Source: Enchytraeus crypticus
Lineage: Eukaryota > Annelida > Clitellata > Enchytraeida > Enchytraeidae
Assembly: GCA_905160935.1 (NCBI GenBank)
Contig: CAJHZI010000263.1
Location: forward strand, 566,001-630,000
Length of the DNA: 64,000 nt
Direction of reading: 5' to 3'
Part shown: one piece after another, positions 22,111 to 38,330 of the stretch
Position numbering within the stretch: the first letter of the stretch is position 1
Layout: every line of letters starts with the position of its first letter
Notes under the pieces: generated by a model
What the model was told of the DNA's origin: nothing
What the model saw: only the letters and a program-made list of their open reading frames with translations
The model's database searches: none
Made by a program: the position numbers and the translations under genes

Positions 22111-23326
22111 TATATCTTGAAGCAATAAATTATATCTTCTCATCAATGACCTTAGTTACTCAAATGAATCCTTATACAATTAATTAATCAACTGATAAAT
22201 CTTTAATGATATCAACTTTATCAATCGATAATTATTAGAATTATTATTATAAAATCAATTATATTAAATAAATCTTTATCATATTATTATTAATCTATTA
22301 TCAATAATAAATCAATTATTCACAAAGCCTATTACTCAATACGTAACTATTGCTGAAATGTTTTAACAAAACTTTAATAATTCTTCACTAATTTCTTCAA
22401 TTTGTTCTTTAATCAGATCAATAACAATCAACAATCAACAACAATTATCACAGTCAATCAAACAACAGCCAAGGTCACTATTGAGACAAAATATCAGAGG
22501 GTCGAGCAAAAAAAAAAGGTCCAAAAACGGAGTCAAATACAAAATCACAATTGAATTCATTGTATAAATATATAGAACAAAGATAAAGGTTTGAGACGCA
22601 TATTCGTCTCATGGACCCTGTGGAAACTCAGATTAAAAGATGCTCTTGAACATTAGAGAACTGCTCAAGAAGCAAGTATTTTCAAACAATTTCAAAGATT
22701 CTCTTTCTCCAAAAATACTTAGTTTTTTTCAAATTCTGAAATACACCATCATACTAGTCTTGATTATCGTTTCAACAATCATTCATCATTTTTTGAATTT
22801 TAAATAAACCATGATACGAATTACTGTTCAAATTTTACATCATATCAGAATCCCCTATTGAGCTGTCCATTATTTAATTTGTGTACCAATAATTTTTGTA
22901 GCAATTATAAATCGAAATTATTGTGGTAAAACAAATTGGAATATCAGCATTTATGATCTAGTTTCAACTAACTAGCAATGACGTTCTTTCTATTTCGGGA
23001 ACTGTGTGGCGCTGGCCTATGTGCCGTATTTAACATCCAATCTACAAAAGTATCTGCAGCTTATGTGAGCAAATCTTCTTAGATCTTAAATTTTTATTAT
23101 ATGATAACCTTATTAAATTAAGCCGGCATGTGTCAGTGACGGGAGAGAGTATAACAGCAACCCATTTATAAATAATAATGGAAAGTAAAGACCGACTTCG
23201 CCACTAAGCTTCAGAGAAAGAAGCTAACAATGAGGGTAGAGCTTAAGAGATGAAGATCAATTGTGCTTAAGAGAGGAGAGATTACTGATTATAAAGTTCA
23301 ATAATCATATAAAGAGTTTTATAGTT

Positions 23327-23371
<45 letters not shown>

Positions 23372-23400
23372 TATATTATCTAGAATATATACCATATCAT
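22111..23400 (-). other. Decayed intronic part of the right arm; exon equivalent to 9306-9493 missing
   Basis: Short matches to the left intron persist (22700-22760 pairs with 9780-9840; 22870-22935 with 9545-9615). 23128-23245 is a broken SINE-A on the minus strand. 22435-22560 shows traces of repeat F. Nothing resembling the YTSV/YDTIDYDKV exon is found. Confidence 0.6.
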
Positions 23401-23576
23401 ATATATATATATATATATAGAAGTCTTATATATACTATATACATATATATACATGAGTCTTATATATACTAATATATAAGAGTCCCTATATACTTATATA
23501 TAGGAATCTCATATATACTTGAATATAAGTGTCTTATATGTTCTCATATATATCAGCTGAAGAGAAGTCAACGAAC

Positions 23577-24790
23577 CAGTCGATGGAGCAGCGAGAGGCA
23601 GGCTGTCAGTGTCCATATTGCTTCTCTCAGTCACAGCCTCTGCGTCATCAGCGTCAATCAACGGAAACTGATCCGCCTCGTTCCACAGCAGTCTGGCACC
23701 ATTTGTGGTAAATCCCACGCTGTTACCTGCAGAAAACCCAATTGTCACAGGAAATCCCGGACCTGCGGGAAATCCCGGAACTGTGGGAAATCCCGTACCT
23801 GCAGAAAATCCCGCTCCTGCGGAAAACCCGGCAGTCGCAGCTCCACCACCAGCCATTCCGGACATCTCTGTGCTCCAGATCCTCTCGTCTGATCTTCCTT
23901 GAGCCACTGCTGGGTGGAGGACATCACCTGCAGAGACATCCAGCCCAGCACTGCTGCGTGGAGAGCTTCCGTCAGCTCTTAGCCTCGCTGACCCGGCGCT
24001 GCCGTCGCTGATCCTGACCCTCACCTCACCGTTCCTCGGGGGCAGAGAGGGGCTGCTGCTGCTAAGAGCCTCGTGGGTAAATCTGGGGGGCTGAAGGGAC
24101 GAGGGGGACTGCCCCCCCACTGCTCCCTCGTCCGAAGAATCAATCTGAAAACCAAATTTCTTGTCTACAACAGCGGGAGGGACGGGGGAAGAGATCTTGT
24201 GTTGTTCGGACGCGACGTCTCTACCTGTTTCAACTAGTAACTTCTTCCCGCTACTCCCCAAACGTCGCATGATCACCGATCCACCCTCCCCGCTCTGATT
24301 CTGGACTCTCCTAGCACCCGAACCCTCCCCTACCACGGAGTAGATCCTCTCGGCCACCGGCTCTTTGTTTGTACCTCTCCCCACCACGGAATAGATCCTC
24401 TCACCCCCGCCCGTTAATTCACTGCTGTCTCCACTTCCTGGAGCTATATCAGCAGAACTGACCTCGTCACGAAGGTTAGCGGGTGGAAGGTCATCTCTTA
24501 CTCCGGTATAAGTAGAATCGGAATCCGGATCGCCGACCACTTTCTCATAGGCATGGCAACGGATTCGTCTCGGCCCTGCGGCTGGTGGCACGACCGCCAG
24601 GACAGACCCGTTAGTTGCCACGGAAACCATCGGAGTAGGGTCTCGGGTGGCACGGAGACCGTTTCCACGACGACCCTTCTTGGAAATGAAGTCATAGTGA
24701 CCTTCGTTTTCTTCCTCATCATCGTCGTCAGTGGCCGAGGTGATGACGGAGGAGAGAGCGGGTATCTCCGGCAGAGCTCTGTCGTGACTT
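23577..24790 (-). pseudogene. Scaffold gene copy, first visible exon (sequence intact)
   Basis: Encodes exactly the same residues as 7230-8443, including both RIYSVVG motifs and the GF(S/P)AG repeats, with the same acceptor and candidate donors. It is called a pseudogene because the downstream exons of this copy are decayed or missing. Confidence 0.8.
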
Positions 24791-24853
24791 CTACAAAGTT
24801 TAATTAATTGCAAAATTAATAATTAATTAATTTAATTAATTACAAAAGAATAG

Positions 24854-25083
24854 CATGTCTTAATGTCTCAATAGCGTAGGAGTAATGTCATGAAGTTTTA
24901 AATGACAGGTCCTAAGGTGAATTGAACCCTCGTAGGTTCGAATCCCAGCCGTGCTGATCTGAGAGTAAAATCTCGGACATTCACTGGACTGGTTACACGT
25001 AAAATGGTCAACATTGCCTAACGGTTAAAACATGTGGTGTTAAAAGTGATAGATATCAACATGTTAATTATTTACTATATAGT
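24854..25083 (+). mobile_element. SINE-B copy at outer end of right arm
   Basis: Mirror of 6925-7166 up to ~25075, where the sequence turns into TATATAG repeats, so its last bases are truncated. Confidence 0.8.
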
Positions 25084-25178
25084 ATATATAGTCAATAAAT
25101 AAGTAATGATATAATAATAATAATAATAAAGGTTTAGCAGTCCGTCTATATTGTTGTTATAAATATTATATATATATA

Positions 25179-25235
<57 letters not shown>

Positions 25236-25400
25236 TGTATATACCATTTAATTATATATAATTATATATATATATATTTAATGATATATACTATTATATA
25301 ATACTTAATTACATATGCCAGCAGTTATCAGAAGTGCTAGATGTCATCATGAATGATCATTTCATACTGAAGTGTATTTTATATTGATTGATTTCTGCAG
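25084..25400 (+). repeat. AT-rich microsatellite region upstream of the KCTD9 exon
   Basis: Mostly TA and TAATA repeats (25160-25300), then an intron end TTTCTGCAG. There is no additional coding exon between the inverted duplication and 25401. Confidence 0.7.
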
Positions 25401-25531
25401 GCGCTGACCTTGAGAGTTGTGACCTCAGCGGGTGTGACCTTCAAGAAGCTAACCTCAGAGGAGCCAACCTGAAGAACGCTGCCTTTGAGCTCATGGTCAA
25501 CCCTGTTCACATGTCCCAGGCCGTACGCTAG
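25401..25531 (+). CDS. KCTD9: KCTD9 terminal exon
   Basis: After the acceptor ATTTCTGCAG the exon encodes pentapeptide repeats (ADLESCDLSGCDLQEANLRG) and ends ...VHMSQAVR-stop. Vertebrate KCTD9, a BTB-domain protein with a C-terminal pentapeptide-repeat region, ends with closely similar residues (...DLQEANLRG... and LHMSQSVR), so the assignment is firm from memory of the family. KCTD proteins act as adaptors, several with cullin-3 ligases. The exon begins two bases into a codon. No other KCTD9 exon is recognisable upstream; the whole stretch 6945-25075 is the inverted duplication. The remaining exons are therefore beyond the left edge in a very long intron, displaced, or lost. Its last 24 bases are the first unit of a tandem array. 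Confidence 0.85.
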
Positions 25532-25866
25532 GGGTTGAGTACCCCCCCATGTCCCAGGCTGTGTGCTAGAGGTTGAGAACCCCCCACATGTCTCAGGCTG
25601 TGTGCTAGAGGTTGAGTACTCCCCACATGTCTCAGGCTGTTTGCTAGGGGTTGAGTACTCCCCACATGTCCCAGGCTGTACGCTAGGGGTTGTGTACCCC
25701 CCACATGTCCCAGGCTGTACGCTAGGGGTTGTGTACCCCCCACATGTCCCAGGCCGTACGCTAGGGGTTGAGTACCCCCACATGTCCCAGGCTGTACGCT
25801 AGGGGTTGAGTACCCCCCACATGTCCCAGTCTGTATGCTAAGGGTTGAGTACCCCCCCACATGCAT
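25508..25866 (+). repeat. 39-bp minisatellite born from the KCTD9 stop-codon region
   Basis: About nine units, each beginning with the CACATGTCCCAGGCTGTACG coding end, then CTAG and GGGTTGAGTACCCCCC. The first unit contains the real HMSQAVR codons and stop; the later ones lie in the 3' UTR. Open frames on both strands here (Gly/Thr/Gln/Pro repeats) are products of the array. Confidence 0.92.
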
Positions 25867-27339
25867 GAATATACGCTGAGTGTCTCATATCTTCATGAAA
25901 AATGATTTCATGAAGATTCGAGACCTGACAGTGGAGTGATTGAGGTCTGCGTGTAGGGTTCACTGTAGGGTTCACTGTAAGGTTCACCATAGGGTTCACT
26001 CTAGGGTTCACTACAGCACATTACTGAGTGCAAGCACTGTAGTGTAGCGTGCAGTGTAGCGCACTGTTTGACTGTCTTGATAAGAAACGAAAACTTTCTT
26101 GTTAATTGTTAATATCTTGAGTTATGTGCACTGTGTTTTTTCAGTTGTGTAACTTGATGTACATATTTAATGTGATATTTAGCCGTGTCGTGTAGGGGCT
26201 ACGGCTACTGCAGAATAGACCCTCTGTTGTCTGCATGTTTTGTGAAGAGGCGACGAAATAGAAAAAGCGAAATAGAATTTTGAGGAATGCATTGGAATAA
26301 CATCTCTGAAAACATATTTTCTCTAGAAAAAGGCTATATTTAGGTTTGTAAAGGCTTAGCCCGTGTTATGTGAGGAACGTATTGGTCAATGGAGTGCTCT
26401 TTCTGAGCGAGAAAGCAGATTGTGAGCTGGAATATATGTCTTCGACCTATCCCATTTTGAATCCTCCAGTGATTACATTCTAATGAATCCTGTTAGTTAC
26501 ACTATTTACCATACAAGTTGTCGGTATCATGATTAATGATACTCCATTATGCTATTTGTTCTTTTAATATCACATGTTTAAACTGTTTCTAGGGTGTTTT
26601 ATCAGTTATTTTTGTGCAGTTCATTGTGTTGCTGAGATTTTGCTGTATGATTGGCTCGCCTGAGATTCGAACCCACAAGACTTCATTGTATCTCGCGACC
26701 TGTCAATGAAAACTTCTCAGGTTTCTCCCATCTACAAAACTGAACAAGTTTTCAGAGAAATATTTTGTGCGTTATTTTGTTTATCACTAAGTAGACTATA
26801 AGTGGTTAAAGTGGGGGGGGGGGTGCGCCGGAGAACTCAATCCCCTAGCTCTCATTTTAACTGAGGTGCGTTCCTCTGATACTGCTATACTAGATACTAC
26901 GAAATCTGTAAATACATTACAGGAGGCCGACAAATTCTGCCCATTCCCTATCCCACTTTACGCTCATACTATGAGTGTATCTATAGCTTTAGATTGATTT
27001 TAAAACCTAAGCAGCCGGGTGGATGACTAGTTTTTAATGTTGATTGATCGGTGTAAGATTTAATACAGAGGCTCAGGGTTCTTATTCCTGGTCAGGCAGT
27101 AAAAATTGATCAAATATTAATTTATGAAATATTGAACGAGAGACTGGTTAACCAGGCTGTGTCTCAGTGATGAATGACTTCTTGCAGTTAGTGTTCATGC
27201 TGTGACTGACCGGCCATTTAAGAATAGACCAATCGTTTACTGTTCATGCGCTCTTTGTCGTAAGAGGAGACCAAGCAGGATCTGCGAAATGCCATTGTAG
27301 ACATATTGAGTGATATATTTTATACTAATGACTACACTA
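25867..27339 (+). other. KCTD9 3' flank with dispersed repeats
   Basis: 25955-26015 has short tandem AGGGTTCACT units. 26185-26260 resembles the 5' part of repeat C. 26640-26740 is a decayed SINE-B on the minus strand (GATTCGAACCCACAAG). 26812-26823 is a G12 run, followed by repeat D (26825-26975). No exon is seen. Confidence 0.5.
26825..26975 (+). mobile_element. Repeat D copy
   Basis: CCCCTAGCTCTCATTTTAAC, GAGGTGCGTTCC, GTAAATACATTACAGGAGG and ACAAATTCTG mark this family. Other copies are at 43508-43690 and 56165-56580. Confidence 0.7.
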
Positions 27340-27349
27340 AAGTTTGATA

Positions 27350-27772
27350 GAGGCAGTGTTTGTGACAAGATCATGTTTGTGACAAGATCATGTTTATGAT
27401 AAGATCATGTTTGTGACAAGATCATGTTTGTGATAAGATCATGTTTATGATAAGATCATGTTTGTGATAAGATCATGTTTATGACAAGATCATGTTTGTG
27501 ACAAGATCATGTTTGTGATAAGATCATGTTTGTGACAAGATCATGTTTGTGATAAGATCATGTTTGTGATAAGATCATGTTTGTGACAAGATCATGTTTG
27601 TGACAAGATCATGTTTGTGACAAGATCATGTTTGTGATAAGATCATGTTTGTGACAAGATCATGTTTGTGACAAGATCATGTTTGTGACAAGATCATGTT
27701 TGTGATAAGATCATGTTTGTGACAAGATCATGTTTGTGATAAGATCATGTTTGTGACAAGATCATTTTTTTA
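27350..27772 (+). repeat. 17-bp satellite array
   Basis: About 25 units of GTTTGTGACAAGATCAT with a C/T variant (GACAAG or GATAAG) and occasional TTTATG. Units are head to tail with no spacers. Confidence 0.95.
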
Positions 27773-29205
27773 GATAACTGTTTATGATAAGAGGGCTGAC
27801 AACGAGTTGTTAGATGTATTTTGTTCCTGCTATATGCCTGCACTGAACACCAGAGAGAGAGGGTGTATGCTAATTATAGAAAATAATGCTCTAATTGTTG
27901 TTGTTGTTATGTACGTAGTAGGTGACTACTACTGCAGAAGATTTCAAGTTCATTACATGTCTCCTCAGTGCTTCGTGTGTATGAAGACTGGCGACCTCAC
28001 CATTAGATTAATGACAGTTGTCCTCTATTGTAGTAGAAGTAGTAGTAGTAGTAGTAGAAGTAGCAGTAGTAGTAGTAGTAGTATGCACTTCTGCGCACCG
28101 ATGCGTGTGCAAGCTACACTTGCAATCGTAGGTATGAGAAAAAGAAGGCAGCACACTAGTCTCAATCCACTCCACTAAATAAAAATATTTTGAGCTTGGA
28201 TTTAAAGGAAAATGTTACGAGTTCATTTAACAGCGATGCCGGTAGTTTATTCCATGTTTATTCAACTGCCCTTGTGAAGGATGATCTTGATGCCAGTAAT
28301 GACTCAAGTCCAGCAGGTTTCGCGAGTAAGCGCTGCTGACCTTGTGATCTCAGTTGCCGAGTTGGTTCATATTCATTAACAAGATTTTCATCTATTGCTC
28401 TTTTTTGACAAGATGCTGTGTCTAAAAACTAGTTTTTATTATGACTACAACTGTCACTCATTCTACACATACTGCGTCTGAAGAGCTGTCGCTGGTTTTA
28501 ATGATTTCGCAATATGTGTGCCAGATGTAATTAGTTTGTTATTTGTGATGATTTAAAGTTCAGATTGAGTTTCATATCTGTGATTATATCACGTTATAAT
28601 CTGCGTTAAAGTATTCAAATCCAATCAACCTCCCCTCCCCTTTGACACTGATACTTCTATTATTAGATGCATGTGTCGTATAAATATCTTATATTGCTAC
28701 AATTTTCTCAAACAAAAGGAAAGTTTATCCCAACCCTTGTTGAACTAGGATTCAGGGAAGATGACGACGATGATGATGGTACAAAAGCTATATTTGACCC
28801 AATAGAGCCTTGTTTATCATTGTCTTATAGTTTTGTGGTTATACATTTGTACAATTAGATCATATACTGTAATTGAGTATATCATCATGTTTACTGTAAA
28901 ATTGATCTGTAGTGTGAACCTTGAACACCCCAGAATAACACTCTCTCCCCCCAACCTCCGTATCTTGATATACTTTAACTTCTTCTTTACTGTGCATGCT
29001 TGAATAAACAATTACTTGAATTTGCGGCTAAATTGAATTGAGATGTGAGGAGTGCTGATATTTGTATATTGTTGTTGTCTTTATCAGTTTTATTAAATAT
29101 AGATTGCTAAACACACATTACAAAAACATTGTTTTAAACTTTTAATTTAACTTTTTACTGTTAGTTGCAAAGGTCAACTGTCCTTGCTACTGTCCTGGCT
29201 TATCA
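27773..29205 (+). other. Intergenic; no gene recognised
   Basis: 28031-28082 is an (AGT)n microsatellite. 28725-28781 is the tail end of repeat C with (GAT)n. The open frames are short and without recognisable domains. Confidence 0.5.
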
Positions 29206-29450
29206 GCTGGAGCCAGTGGTGATGTCGGTTAAGATACTCGTTACGCAGATCAGTAGGTGCGGGGTTTAAATCCTGGGTTCGCCCGTCACTGACATCGCTT
29301 TCGAGTGAGGAAACTGACGTTAACATTAGCTTTACCAGCTTTTACTACCAGTCCTGTGAATGTATAAGATTTTACTCTCTGATCATATCTACCGGGAATT
29401 GAACTCAGAAGAAACAGTCGTTTCAAGTTGATGACGTTATCTAAGCCGCC
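29206..29450 (+). mobile_element. SINE-A copy followed by decayed SINE-B
   Basis: 29206-29346 has GCTGGAGCCAGTGGTGATG, GCGGGGTTTAAATCC and CCGTCACTGACATCGCTTTC. 29350-29450 carries SINE-B traces on the minus strand (GATTTTACTCTCTGATCAT, GGGAATTGAAC). 29451-30045 has nothing recognised. Confidence 0.75.
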
Positions 29451-30045
29451 GACAATGCTTTAAATGCTCAGAGCAGAGATTCAGTTACAGGTGGCCAACA
29501 ATTATAAGATGTTTAATATAGCTGAATATGTGTCTTTAGAACACCTTTATTTCATGCGTACTATCTATAGAAGACCAAATCTTCACCGGGTCGTTAAATC
29601 ATTGGATGTAGTACATCATTTTATTATTAGTTAGGTTTATTCCTTCTGTGATTGATGAACGGGTAACATCGTAGTTAGAGTTATTGGGTGGCTTCTGAGG
29701 AAGATTGTGTAGTTAAACGCAAATCTGCTGTGAGGTTGTTTTATTATTATTTAATTTTTTATTTATTCTCTAAACCGGTCAACAACGACGATTAGCGAAT
29801 GCTAAGAGCTGTAGCTTGGTTAAGGATCAGCTACAGAGTCTGATGCCCTGACATGCACCAGAGACGTCCCTGACATCTCCTGTGAGCGCCCGAGGAATCT
29901 GCGGACGTTAAATGAGCATTGATTGATGCACGTCTGAATGAAATATCATAGAAGCTTTTACAATAAATCTTTTATTTATATGAGGCAAAAATAATATATA
30001 CAGAATCATTGGCGTTATAAATGACACAAAATACTAAACAAAGGC

Positions 30046-30390
30046 AAACATCACCGGTAAACATTTAATCGGTAAACCTAACCGGTAAACATATCATCGG
30101 CACACATCACCGGTAAACATTTAATCGGTAAACCTAACCGGTAAACATATCATCGGCAAACATCACCGGTAAACATTTAATCGGTAAATCTAACCGGTAA
30201 AAATATCGGCACACATCACCGGTAAACATTTAATCGGTAAACCTAACCGGTAAACATATCATCGGCAAACATCACCGGTAAACATTTAATCGGTAAATCT
30301 AACCGGTAAACAGCGGCAAACATCACCGGTAAACATTTAATCGGTAAACCTAACCGGTAAACATATCATCGGCAACATCACCGGTAAACA
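30046..30390 (+). repeat. Composite minisatellite of CCGGTAAACAT units
   Basis: A higher-order unit of ~58 bp (ACATCACCGGTAAACATTTA, ATCGGTAAACCTAACCGG, TAAACATATCATCGGCAA) is repeated about six times with deletions. Confidence 0.9.
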
Positions 30391-30490
30391 TAACAATTAG
30401 AGTGCTACAGTCATCAATGACAACATCGAGCACCATTGAGACAAAAGCAATCAGAAGATTAACCAAAGGTCGACCAGAAATGCAGCTAAT
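30391..30490 (+). repeat. Repeat F copy
   Basis: ATAACAATTAGAGTGCTACA, TCATCAATGACAACATCGAG, CACCATTGAGACAAAA. 30500-31013 contains short AATC/ATAAATC repeats and otherwise nothing. Confidence 0.65.
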
Positions 30491-31013
30491 AACTCAAACG
30501 TTATTTACAACACAAATCCTAAATCAACGGGCATAAATCTTCAATCATAAATCTTCAATCATAAATCTTGAATCATTAATCAACGCTCATAAATCACTGA
30601 CTATAAATCATCTATCGTAAATCACCAATCAGATTCAACAGTCAAATTCACCGGTAAAAGTAGTAAACTGTACAATGATACCCTATTTGAAATTTATGAA
30701 GGTTATAATACAATGTGATGTAGATGAAAAATAGCATTCAAATAAAACTGTTATTTGTTTACTAAATATTTAATATAATTGATTCGCAATATTGTTAGCT
30801 ATTTAACTATCTCTTAGACATTACTATTTCAACACCTAATTCTAACCATTTTTACACATGTAATCCTTCTTATATTTAACACTGTTACATAAATAACTTT
30901 AGATTATATTTGGAAGAACTTCTGACGCTTTACGTAGCTCACTAATCTAATGCTTTATTTAACTCGGAGATCTTATACTCTATTTAACTCAGAGATCTAA
31001 CTCTTTGTTTAAC

Positions 31014-31987
31014 TCAGAGATCAGACGCTCTATTTAACTCAGAGCTCTCAGCACTGGTCACCGCCACTGAGGGCCAGATGAAATGTCTGATCTGATGTTT
31101 GACGGAGGGGGTGAACACTTCCCCGGGACTGTCTGTGCAGGGAGACCAGAACGACGGGGTGGGTCCCGCATATCCGGGGCTGGGAAACATTTCAGAGATC
31201 TCGGACAGAGTCCTGGATGAAGTGGAATCCCGGGAAGAAGGCGGATATGGAGGAGACCCACGATAAGATGACGTGGACCCACTGGCTCGTGACCAGAGTC
31301 GAGATCTTGAGTTGCTCCGGTTAGAGGAGGAAGATGATGGGGAAGAAATTCCTCTCACATCCTGAGGGACTGAGAGGTTTAGAAAAGGTCTGCGTGATGA
31401 CGTCACTTCGTTTAAAAAAGGTCTGCGTGATGGCGTCACTTCTACTTCTGACTGACCAATCAGCTTCGAGATGTTTCTCTGTATATAAATCAACTCTAGA
31501 TCTGGTTTGATTGACAGGCTGGGATGATGTCGCTCTAATGGAATCTTTCCTAACTCAGATTTAATTGACAGGTCGGGAGAATGTGGCCCAGCCTCTTCGG
31601 ATTTGATTGACATTTCCAATGAATTTACGTCCTTCTCAATTAGTCTAGTGGACGAATCTGGCGAGATGTCGTGCGGAAAGGTTTGAAACGATGAAGACCT
31701 ACAGTTCGCCGATGTCATGGACGATGGTTGAACTCGATTTTTTACCACATAGTCAGATTCTGAGATCAAGCCGGCAGATCTGTAGTCAGTTCTTGTGGTA
31801 ACCCCCGCAGTCCTGGACTTTGCGATACGTTCCCTTGTGGGCGGAGCCTGTCGCTGAAGGGTTGATGTATGACAGCGACGGCCCCGCCCAGAGGCGTTGT
31901 CTCGCGTGTGAACCCTCATATGACGGGTTACCATGTCTTTGCGGGGGGCGGCGTAAGCGCAGAACTTACAGTGGTACGGCTTCTCAC
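31014..31987 (-). CDS. C2H2 zinc-finger transcription factor, terminal exon
   Basis: Entered through the acceptor TGTATAG, the exon supplies the last two bases of a Gly codon and continues EKPYHC, so splicing restores a classic TGEKPY linker. It encodes the fourth finger (CKFCAYAAPRKDMVTRHMRV plus H) and ~300 residues of disordered C-terminus ending at TGA. Three related motifs MSIKSEE, LSIKSEL and LSIKPDL fit the SUMO-acceptor consensus (hydrophobic-Lys-x-Glu/Asp). A short internal duplication, SSRRPFLN twice, follows. The Ser-rich C-terminus has no recognised domain. Confidence 0.88.
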
Positions 31988-36462
<4,475 letters not shown>

Positions 36463-36600
36463 TTACTATAGGCCCTATTAAGTAATAACTATAGGCCCTA
36501 TTAAGTAATAACTATAGGCCCTATTAAGTAATTACTATAGGCCCTATGAAGTCATTACTATAGGCCCTATTAAGTAATTACTACACTGTATAGGCCCTAC
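36463..36600 (+). repeat. 23-bp minisatellite
   Basis: About six units of ACTATAGGCCCTATTAAGTA plus ATA. 36755-36860 has looser CTATAGGC/CATAGGCT repeats. Confidence 0.85.
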
Positions 36601-37179
36601 TAAAAGCGAAATCAGCTGAAATAGCCGACCTTGACGTTACGTATTACAGGTTATCCCGTGTTGAATCCAAGAACTTTACAAATATACTAAAGTCACTAGA
36701 CCAACCGAAAGCCGCAAGCGCCCGTAGAGTCGACTAACTCAAAGGCTATTAACGAAGCTCGCATAGGCTCTATAGGCTTATATAGACTCTATAGGCTTAC
36801 GTATGCTCTATAGGCGCATATAGCGTCATATAGAATCTATAGGCTCACATAGGCCATGTGAGAGCCTAATTATTGCTTTGCATAAGATCAATTCTAACAC
36901 TACTCGAGCCACATCGATTTATGCTGAGGACAGTCTAGACTTTACGCAATCATTCAAAAAGGCGCTAAAATGCAAACATTGCAGAGCTGACAGGATGTTG
37001 CTCTTATTATATGGCATTTATTATACTTTATTGTCGCGCAGCGTTCATAGAAGAAATCTGAAATCTTTTACTTGGAATTACCAGGTTTGTAATGGCTTTA
37101 CAGATTAAGAAAAGAGTGATAACGATTGGTCGGGAATATTTAAAATTTGGTATAGATCTAACGTCAAAAGTCTTTAGGA

Positions 37180-37745
37180 TTGGAGAAGGTCTATTCATAT
37201 CCCAACCCTAGTTAAACTTAGGCTTAAGGGAAGATGATGATGATGGTGATAGTGATGGTGATGGTGATGATGATGATGATGATGACGATGATGATCCGTC
37301 ATATCATCAGGGGATAAATTTAGTTTCGAACAAAGCAAGGCGCTCAATCGTTGACTGAACATTCATTTAAAAGTCAAGATCTTCTAGTAGAAAACAAACC
37401 AACCTTTCTGACATCATCAACGAATCGTGAGTCCAACGTCAAATCCTTATTCACTGAGTGACTATAGCATAAATTATAATTTAATCTTATTACTAAATGA
37501 CTGATTTACTCGTGTTGTGTCCGGGTTGCTGAAGAATAGAACAAAGGTGAACTGCACGCATCGTAAAAGGCGACAAAGCACTAAGATAAAAAAGTAAGAA
37601 AGGGTATTCCGTTGGTGAGCGCCTGGACCCCAGAAATTGTTATAAAATTTTAAAAACGAATGGAAAAGAAGTCCATTCGTATCCCGACCCTAGTTAGACT
37701 GGGATTCAAGAGAGGCTGACGATGATGTTGATTATGACGATGATA
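37180..37745 (+). mobile_element. Two repeat C copies
   Basis: 37180-37295 ends in a long GAT/GGT microsatellite. 37505-37745 is nearly full length: TGTGTCCGGGTTGCTGAAGA, GTAAAAGGCGACAAAGCACT, GGTGAGCGCCTGGACCCCAG, then ACGAATGGAAAAG and the GACGATGATG tail. 37746-38330 shows nothing recognised. Confidence 0.75.
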
Positions 37746-38330
37746 ATTATGAATATGGTCAAGACCTAATGGCAGAGCCGCAAAGTTTAGCGCTCAGAGG
37801 TGGAAAATCAGGTGCGATGTCAAATACGCACGAACTGTATTAAATATTTAATAATATAAAAATTTTATAATCCGTTTACCTTTACAGACTTACTATTGAT
37901 ATATTCCCAGTTTATGATAGAGGATTTAGTACGTTCGATAAAAGTAAAAATTTTATTCATTAAAATATCGTCTCATTTCTACGAACCGATCGTTTTTCAA
38001 TTGAGTTTTAACTGACAAGTACTGTAGCTATTGACGGTAGCTAGAGTCGGTACTGGTTTGTTACAAACTGAAGAACTTTAGTCACAACTTACTATTTATA
38101 AATCGACGACAGAGCGCCGTCACGAGTGGCTCTACAAACCACGAGCCAGTCAGTGTACTCAGCTAGGCTCAGCCTAGTGGCCTATGAGTGGTTAACCAGG
38201 AACAAGAGAAGAGTGAATTTACTGTTTACTATCATTCCCGTTCAAGAGCGCAGAATTTAGATTAGAAATAACGTTAGCACAACATCTTCTAGTGTTGATA
38301 GTTGTAAAAATAGAAGAAGGAATTGAACGT

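Larger units (their letters stand above)
17466..25075 (-). repeat. Right arm of large inverted duplication
   Basis: Reverse-complement partner of 6945-15619. 17466-20755 and ~23405-25075 appear identical to the left arm by eye, with no net indel. 20756-~23400 aligns only patchily, with many indels and substitutions. All scaffold-gene sequence here lies on the minus strand, so the two gene copies converge. Confidence 0.93.

Noticed and set aside
25379-25866. Gly/Thr/Gln/Pro repeat frames on the minus strand and a plus-strand 79-aa frame
   Set aside because: Created by the 39-bp KCTD9-derived minisatellite; only the plus-strand exon to 25531 has family support.
27350-27772. CRISPR-like regular array
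   Set aside because: Units are contiguous with no unique spacers, in animal DNA with no cas genes; it is a simple satellite.
27807-28178. 123-aa frame with Ser run
   Set aside because: The Ser run is an AGT microsatellite; the remainder resembles nothing I know.
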